Part shown: positions 57,291-64,000 of the stretch, piece by piece
How positions within the stretch are numbered: position 1 is the stretch's first letter
Layout: every line of letters starts with the position of its first letter
Origin: Plecoglossus altivelis
Taxonomy: Eukaryota; Chordata; Actinopteri; Osmeriformes; Plecoglossidae
Direction of reading: 5' to 3'
Length of the DNA: 64,000 nucleotides
Assembly (NCBI GenBank): GCA_036571765.1
Contig: BROE01000015.1
Span: 640,224-704,223 of the forward strand
The notes under the pieces: generated by a model
The model's input: the letters and a program-made list of their open reading frames with translations, nothing else
Database searches by the model: none
Told to the model about the DNA's origin: nothing
Translations under genes and position numbers: made by a program

Positions 57291-60200
57291 CAAATATTTA
57301 TTACATATATGTAAGGTGTAAGTGTCTGATACACTCAAGTTTAGAATCTCAGAAGACTGAACAATGACTACTGGAATTCAATTCAATTAAATATTATCAC
57401 AACGTGGGAGGTTTTACTCTCACTACAAATGTGAGGGGTTGACAATCTATGTAGCTTTGCAAGTACAGAAAGAAGAAGCCACAAGCATGGTGCTAGAAAG
57501 ATTTTGTTTAATGTTTACATAAGGCTCCTAGAAATGGCCTTGTTGTTTCTCCTTTTCTTTGACCAAAGGTCATGTTCTTATGAGCTTATATACCAGCATA
57601 TAGATCAAACATTGGTTATTATGATCAGAATATTCAAAACTGTATCAAAGTAATATAGTTGACTTTATTTGAAATCTTATTATTGTTAATTGGTCAATGT
57701 TAATGACAGACCTCTTCATTATGACCTCATTATGACCTCTCCATTATTATAGAAAGCACCACTAAAAGTGTTGGAACTGCTACAGCTAATAATTCAATAA
57801 TGCCCTTTTCTGTCCTGTAGTTGTAATATTGCTGTGGTCTGGTATAGGGAGACGGAAAAAGTAATCAGCATTTTAATATTACTCTGACTCACACTCCTGT
57901 CTCTGTGTTCAGCACTGCAGGCAATATTTCAGCACCAGACAGCTAATCTTGCTCTCCACACCTGGCTGAATCCACCAATTACTGCTACATGCTATGTTGG
58001 CCACCTCCTTTATACCATGAGGTGGCAAAATGGGAAACCCAAATTCCGATGCAATTGACATCTGCATTTTTGTTGTTGGAATGCCTGTACTTCTCTCCTC
58101 TTAGTATTCATAGTTTGTGTTATGCTGTTTTGTTTTAATTGTATTTCAAGCAGTGTTCTTTTACATCTACCTGCATGTGTTCTGCACTGTCACCAAAGTC
58201 TTAAGACTGGTGAACCGTGTATGTAATTTTCTTTAATTGGTGGAATATTTCTAAAAATGGGCTCAGACAACATTACCTTGTCTTGTTTTGATACTGTAAA
58301 TGCATTAATGTATATGTTAACGTAGTCATGGAAACAGTTAAATACGATAGGCTGCATGAGACGAGTTATGTAAATACATCCCACTGAACAGTACTCTCCC
58401 AATGCACAGTCCAAAGGCAGATTTTGTTATTTATTTTTTGTTATTTATTGTAAGGTAAGGCAAGGTATAATGAGGAAATACAGAACATAGTTATGATTTA
58501 TTAATGACTCAGATGTAATTACACACCCGTTTCTCAAGGACTGTGCTGCTACTCTGTACTGTAGCCCATTGACAACACTGGAAATAATGATACTCAGAAC
58601 AGATACGCTTCAGATATAAATGATCAATCACAACCACAATATTTAAAAAAAACACATTGGAAAGGATCGATGATAAGGTCACCCCAATGCAATATTTTCT
58701 TAAAAGTTATTAAGAAATAAAGCATTCACATGCTACAATCCACCAAACTTTAAATACAAAGAGATGAATGAGAAACATGAAGAGTGTGGGTGACCAATTT
58801 AGTTACTTTTGCAACACTTTAGGTTACTGGATTAACCCCCACCACCTATGATAACAAGGGACAAGATGACCAGCCACTAGGTGGATTTCTAGTGTAGAGG
58901 CCTTTATCGCCATCCTGTCTCAAGAGTCTTTATTGTAATTTTACATAACCATTGAAGTACTGCACTTTAGTGCACCAGTGTATTAATTAATGATTATTTT
59001 GAAAATTTGCAATCAACACAACGGTCAATTCATCTTTAATGAAGCTGTTGCTTATAAGAGAATGGCTTCGCAATGTGTGGGGAAGCCTTTCCAAATTGGC
59101 AGGAACAGGCTACGCAATGAACTATAATTCTCATCCATCACTGTGTAAAATAATATATCTCCTGAAACAATAAAAGAAGCTGGAGTAAGGTGCCAGCAAA
59201 GTCACTGATATTTTGAGTATTCAAATTGTTTTAATAGATATTCATACTATTGTAAGGTTTCCTATAAGCAATACAGCCTATCTTGTCTTCAGAACAGTAA
59301 CAAATGTCAATAGACATGCAAGGATATTGAATTAGTTCTTTTGCTTTAGTGTGGGAGTACAAGCCAAGAGTTAACTGATGCACAGAAAGTAGGGGGTGGC
59401 AGTGGGAAGGTACTATGGGACTGGATGACAGTGAGGAAGAGATAAGATGTAATGAGCGTGGGGATTTCAGATCAGAAAAGAGGGATACGAACAGAGAAAT
59501 GTTGAAGACAATTAATGAAGGAGGAGAGAAGGAAAATGAATGAGTGACGGAGAGAGAAATACAATGGTGGAGTTAGAGGGAACAGTAAAGTTGTTTTTAT
59601 TTCTTCTGGAAAAGGACTCACTGAGATTTAAAATATTTTGCAGGAGGGTCCTGGCGAAGATGGCCATCAACAAACAAAATCAAATTCAAAACACACAACA
59701 CATCTTTGGATTCCTCACTCTTTGGACAATAATCTTGTAATGTCTAATAGGATAAGGGCCCTGGTTCCTGGGAGAGGAGAACAGTGGATTTAGGAGGAGT
59801 TTGGAGTTAGGATTGCAAAACACTCTGTTTTATTGTGCACCCAGCCGCTGCTGCTAGGACTGGCTCTGCCAGTGAGTTGCGTTGATCTGTGAACTCACCA
59901 TCTGGAATCTCCTACAAATCACATTTGTTTCAAACCTAGGAACACATCATGCTGAATGAATGTTGGCTTTGGAAGACCGGAGACAAGGTCTGAATGAAAA
60001 GAGAGAGAACGACACAAAGATAGAGAATCTTGCTCAATTGCTGCTCTTTTTCGGTCAGACATGATCCATCCCTTCTGTATCAAGCCCTCCCACTCTTCAT
60101 CTCTTCCTTTATTACCTATTCTCTGATGTGTTAAGATTCTTCAAAGATTCTTCTCGCATGTACATATTTATTTTCAATTATTTCTCCACCCTAACTCAAA

Positions 60201-62300
60201 ATATGTGCCTTGGTCGCAATTCTGATACTTGTATCGGTTCCAAAGTCCCATTTCACAGTTTAGGTATAATTTATTTTTTGTGGGGAAAAATGAAGCTAAT
60301 GGTGGCTACCTAGCTAACCACTTTCATTAACGTTGTAAACCTACACGCTATTACCAATGGTAGAACATAAGTTTACTAGCTCGTTAACTTTTGGGAAATG
60401 GCGAACTAACTAAAATGTCAAGGCAATTGCAGAAACGCCACGGGCAAAAAGTACTTTGTGATAATATGTAACTTCTACATGGATATACAAATCCAGTCGA
60501 GTAACCGATGCTATTCAACATCCTAACGATTGGACTGTATATGCATCAGGTAGTTTTCGCTAGATTCGGTATATGTCCATTGCAGTGACGTGGTGCTAGC
60601 GACGGCATGATTTCCATTCATATTCAATGAAGCCAGGCAAATCGCTTGCATGGTGCATTTTCACTAGCAACGCAATCAAAGTGATTCGATCTTTTCTCAA
60701 CTTCAGGCAAACGATATTTGAAAATTGAGGAAAAACTAATAATCTGTGTGGCTGCATACTCAGTCCTGTTCTAGCCTTCTGAGATCTTAACAAAACAATT
60801 GGGGCATAGTGAAGGGTCGCTAATGTAGCTGGTACTCCTGGTAGGGTTAAAAATAATAATAATTCAGTCTTGAATCATTCAGTACAACTTCATAAATACG
60901 TAAAAATAATTTTTTTTGCAAACGCAGAAAACCACTTGAAAGAGGAAAAGTCTGAATTTAAGACTGTTTTCAACTCCTCCGCCGACGGTAAGCGGCAACT
61001 GTCGCTGATCATCCAGCTACAGTCGAAGTCAAACTCACCTATTTCCTACTTTCATGGTTTTCCGTGTTTGTCATGAGTTTAGATCCTGCTTTCCTAATGT
61101 AGGCTATTTAAATGATTTACTGTGCTTGGAATCAATCAACGGTACATTTTCTATGAATTGATTAGTGTTTTTGTATTAATTTCATATGCTTGGTTTTAAG
61201 GGTGACTATTTAACATTCGAACGGAAACAGACTTTTTGACAATTATGAAACATTAAAAGTCATGTACATTAATGTGCACCCCTCCTGTGATTAAATAAAA
61301 GTAATTACGTCCTATTTTCCCCGGTCGCAAAATAAATTATTTCACTTTTTTTGCAGGAGAGCTTTCACAAGCTACAAATGTTTCACTCATTTAAAGCATT
61401 TTTACACTGAACACATTACTAAATATGCCCGGAGTAGTGAGCTTTAAATTATAGTTTCATATGGAATTGTTACACCATTCAGTAACTATCAGACAACAAC
61501 AGAACAAAATTTGTGTTCACAAATCGTATTACAGACTTTATAGACTGAAAGGGACAGCAACCAATACTGATATTCATTTATCATTCATTTCAACCTACTC
61601 TTTGGCATTTGGATTTTCATATTTTATCAAAAAGCTGTTTTTTTAAGCCACTTGCTGCTTTTTGGTTTAGTTTCTTCATTAACAGTAATTATCAGCTAGA
61701 TTCCTCAGTTGCATAAATAAAAAATCACTTATCCTATAGATGCGCTTGGACAGATTAAAGGTTAGTTGTTTAATCTACCATACCATACTCACAAAAAGGT
61801 ATAATGGGCCAAATTAACACAGTCAATCAATATCATAAAAATAACATGTTCTGGTTTAATTTATATATTGCCTAGCTATCATTTTATGTTGCAAAGTGAA
61901 ATCTGTTATGTTCTCTTTCAAGTCAATGGCACTATTACCATATATTTATTTCCAGGGTGAGAAGAGGCTTCATACTTAGTTACTTAATGAACGAGTGCTT
62001 TTATTTGGCAGACCTCTAGATTACTAATGATATGTCACCTCATACTTAGTTGAGGAAATTATCACAAATGTTAGGAAACTCATACTCTTGCACACAGTAA
62101 CACACATGGGGAACAAATGAGTGCCAGGTTAAATAAACCAAGACACAACAAGACATCAGGCACCAGTCACTGTTTCACTGTAACACATGTTAAAAGATCG
62201 CAACCAAGCAATATACGTGTTCGATGCACTTGGAGTATAGGTACCTTCTTTCGCATACTATATCGGCTACATCTAGCATAACTACAAAGTCCACTTAATA
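57291..62300. other. Intron 4 continuation: nothing recognised
   Basis: Long AT-rich stretch without recognised exons or transposon termini. 57880-58030 is a non-repetitive block with CTAATC and CCAATTACTGC that could be regulatory. The rest has chance open frames only. Confidence 0.4.
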
Positions 62301-62310
62301 GCGATCCTTT

Positions 62311-62452
62311 CTAATGAATGGGTCATTATCAAGCTCTGTGGAAGCCTGATAATGACCCTTCATTATAATCGGGTGTGCTGGAGCAGGGAAACATCTCAAA
62401 CTTTCTGGACAGAGGCCCTCGAGGACCAGGGTTTGACACCGCTGTTCTAAGG
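62311..62452. repeat. Fold-back repeat with central hairpin (copy 3)
   Basis: GGGTCATTATCA (about 62320) and TGATAATGACCC (about 62347) form a perfect 12-bp stem around AAGCTCTGTGGAAGCC. The right arm continues GGTGTGCTGGAGCAGGGAAA and GCCCTCGAGGACCAGG, the reverse complement of the left arms at 5-150 and 20915-20992. The left arm is nearly missing here. Confidence 0.8.
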
Positions 62453-63715
62453 TTTTTTGGTTTAACCACTAACTCCCTTGATCAGGATGGTGGGTACATT
62501 TTATTTTTGTATACAGCAAAGCATTCAGCACACCCCTGACCTAACTCCTCACAAGAGGCTAATTAAAACTGTACAAAAAAGAATGAAAGAAAATAGGTTC
62601 GTTGTTTGTGCGTCAAGATCAGTTTTCAGCTGTCAACTTCCATCATGAGCTGACTTCCCATCCAAGATTTCTGCTTCCCACTAGCAAACTCCAACTTTTG
62701 AGTTTCCTTTATAAAAAATGTTCATGGGCCTCACACCACACACGTTTTTTACAAGTTAGCAGCATCAGTTGGTTGTCCAGGCAGTTACACACATGCAATC
62801 TTCAGCATCCTGATTTCCCCTGAGAGCATGTGGTGTGTAATGAATGCCCGCAGAGACTGGAATTATTGAAACAAAAAAGAGAAACACCAAATTCTAGTAC
62901 AGGTAAAGAAAAATAGGACAGAAGTTTTCCAAAAACGAGACAGTACTTGCAGACTGCTGAATAGGTTTGGTATCGTGGCAAACAATACTTCACAAAGGAC
63001 AGGCTGTGAATGAACAGGTTAAGTAGTGGCAGTAAGTGGCAGAAGGAAAACTGGTGAGTTGAATCAACAATAAGTACTCAGAGGACTGGGATTTATTGGA
63101 AGGGGTGCGTTTCCAAGCCTTGTGGTAATATTTCACAGGAGACCTTACATGGTGACTGAAGATTTTGCACGTATACCAAAACCACATAGCTATGAACCAT
63201 GATGATTATTCAGTTAACATTCTGTTTTTCTACAGTTTTACCTTTTAGTTTCTCCTGAGGAGCTTCTCTTGTTCAAACATTTTAAATTTTAACAAAACCA
63301 TATACATAGGGCTTTGTGGTGACCTTTCAGTGAGCATCTTGTCTCTATACGACTTTCTTGTCTCGCCATCCTTGCATTTACGACGGAGCCATGTACCTAG
63401 ATATTTATGACATACAAGTAGTATCTTGTCTTTCTGCAAGCTTGCTTATCATATGGAAACGTCTTGCGTTTTGAGACAAAACCGCACATGAAGATATGTC
63501 TGGTAACCGTCTTGTGACCACCCTCCTTGATACAGATTTTTTTGTCACATTCAAGATTCTTGCATTTAACACAGAACCATCTACGTAAGTATGTCTGGTG
63601 GCTTCTATGTGACCCTCTATGAACACCTTAACTTTCCAAGAACATAGGTCATCTTTGGATTCGAATAACGGTCTTTTCATGTTACATCCTGGATGATCTT
63701 TGACCGTTCAACACA
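62443..63715. repeat. Modular dispersed repeat with ~96-bp tandem units (copy 2, 5 units)
   Basis: It starts TTCTAAGGTTTTTTGGTTTA, passes GGTGGGTACATTT and TTAGCAGCATCAGTTGGTTG, and holds units anchored at about 63165, 63282, 63372, 63464 and 63560 (spacing 117, 90, 92, 96). It ends with CATCCTGGATGATCTTTGAC. Compared with 45755-46515 it has two more units and extra sequence at 62850-63150. Minus-strand frames share LCSWxxKxFxE with copy 1. Confidence 0.75.
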
Positions 63716-64000
63716 CATCATGACTAAGAAGAGCAGTTGGAAGTGACGTTCTAACAGACATAAAAGAAAGACTTGTACTAATAGATTAATAATGATTATT
63801 GAAGGCACACCTAATACATAAACACTGGTACTTTTATTTTATTTCTTTGTAATTTTATTGGAAAACTATTACCTTTGCTTAAGGCCTTATTGTTGCTTGA
63901 GTCCTAATTTAAAATGTACAGATTAAATCTCTGACAAGTATGACAAGTACATATTCAGACATATTCAAGTTCCAACCATTCTGCATGTAGTTATGTAGTG

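Noticed and set aside
60870..61076. 68-codon open frame with ENHLKEEKSEFK
   Set aside because: No splice context, domain or repeat support; treated as chance.
63165..63650. ~96-bp modules considered as C2H2 zinc-finger repeats
   Set aside because: The spacing is not the 84 bp of zinc fingers and no C-x2-C...H-x3-H pattern appears.
51537..64000. Search for brinp1 exon 5 and later exons
   Set aside because: No stretch matching the expected LQIIFPQYLQ start or the Cys-rich segment was seen; they lie downstream of the window.

Overview
The window is animal nuclear DNA, most likely from a teleost fish. It contains widely spaced coding exons with GT-AG splice sites in AT-rich introns, and many remnants of fish-type mobile elements: Tc1/mariner transposons, APE-type non-LTR retrotransposons, a Harbinger-associated Myb-like gene and SINE-like repeats. 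I cannot name the species. There are no bacterial-style genes, operons or CRISPR arrays.

One host gene is supported: the 5' coding part of brinp1 (BMP/retinoic-acid-inducible neural-specific protein 1) on the plus strand. Four coding exons are visible at 8532-8749, 30350-30540, 44276-44445 and 51431-51536. They join in frame to give residues 1 to 228 of about 761, covering the signal peptide and most of the MACPF domain. The introns are about 21.6, 13.7 and 7.0 kb, and the fourth runs past the window end. The first visible exon carries a 5' UTR with two upstream ATGs. The promoter was not found, and the 3' exons lie outside.

By region: 0-6 kb holds two Tc1-like copies and a ~1.66 kb element with GGGCCCTATTT termini. 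8.4-8.75 kb is brinp1 exon 1. 9.5-11.2 kb holds two related repeat copies around a LINE tail. 16.7-21 kb holds dispersed repeats. 24-27.7 kb has a Tc1 copy next to a minus-strand LINE. 33.0-37.6 kb is a set of nested LINE insertions. 38.1-43.6 kb (intron 2) is a cluster of mostly minus-strand remnants: a Harbinger Myb/SANT gene, a LINE-1 endonuclease piece, two decayed fish multicopy gene families and another Tc1. 45.8-46.5 and 62.4-63.7 kb are two copies of a repeat with ~96-bp internal modules. 49.4-49.6 kb has an open zinc-finger-like exon on the minus strand. 53.7-54.8 kb has a ~42-bp minisatellite and a CpG-rich patch. 56.0-57.3 kb is a minus-strand LINE.

The elements do not form a pathway. 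They have accumulated in and around a large developmental neural gene. The least explained items are the paired decayed genes at 40.5-42.2 kb, the modular ~96-bp repeat, the minisatellite and the 49.5 kb exon. Identifications rest on reading the sequence and on recalled family features, with no database search.
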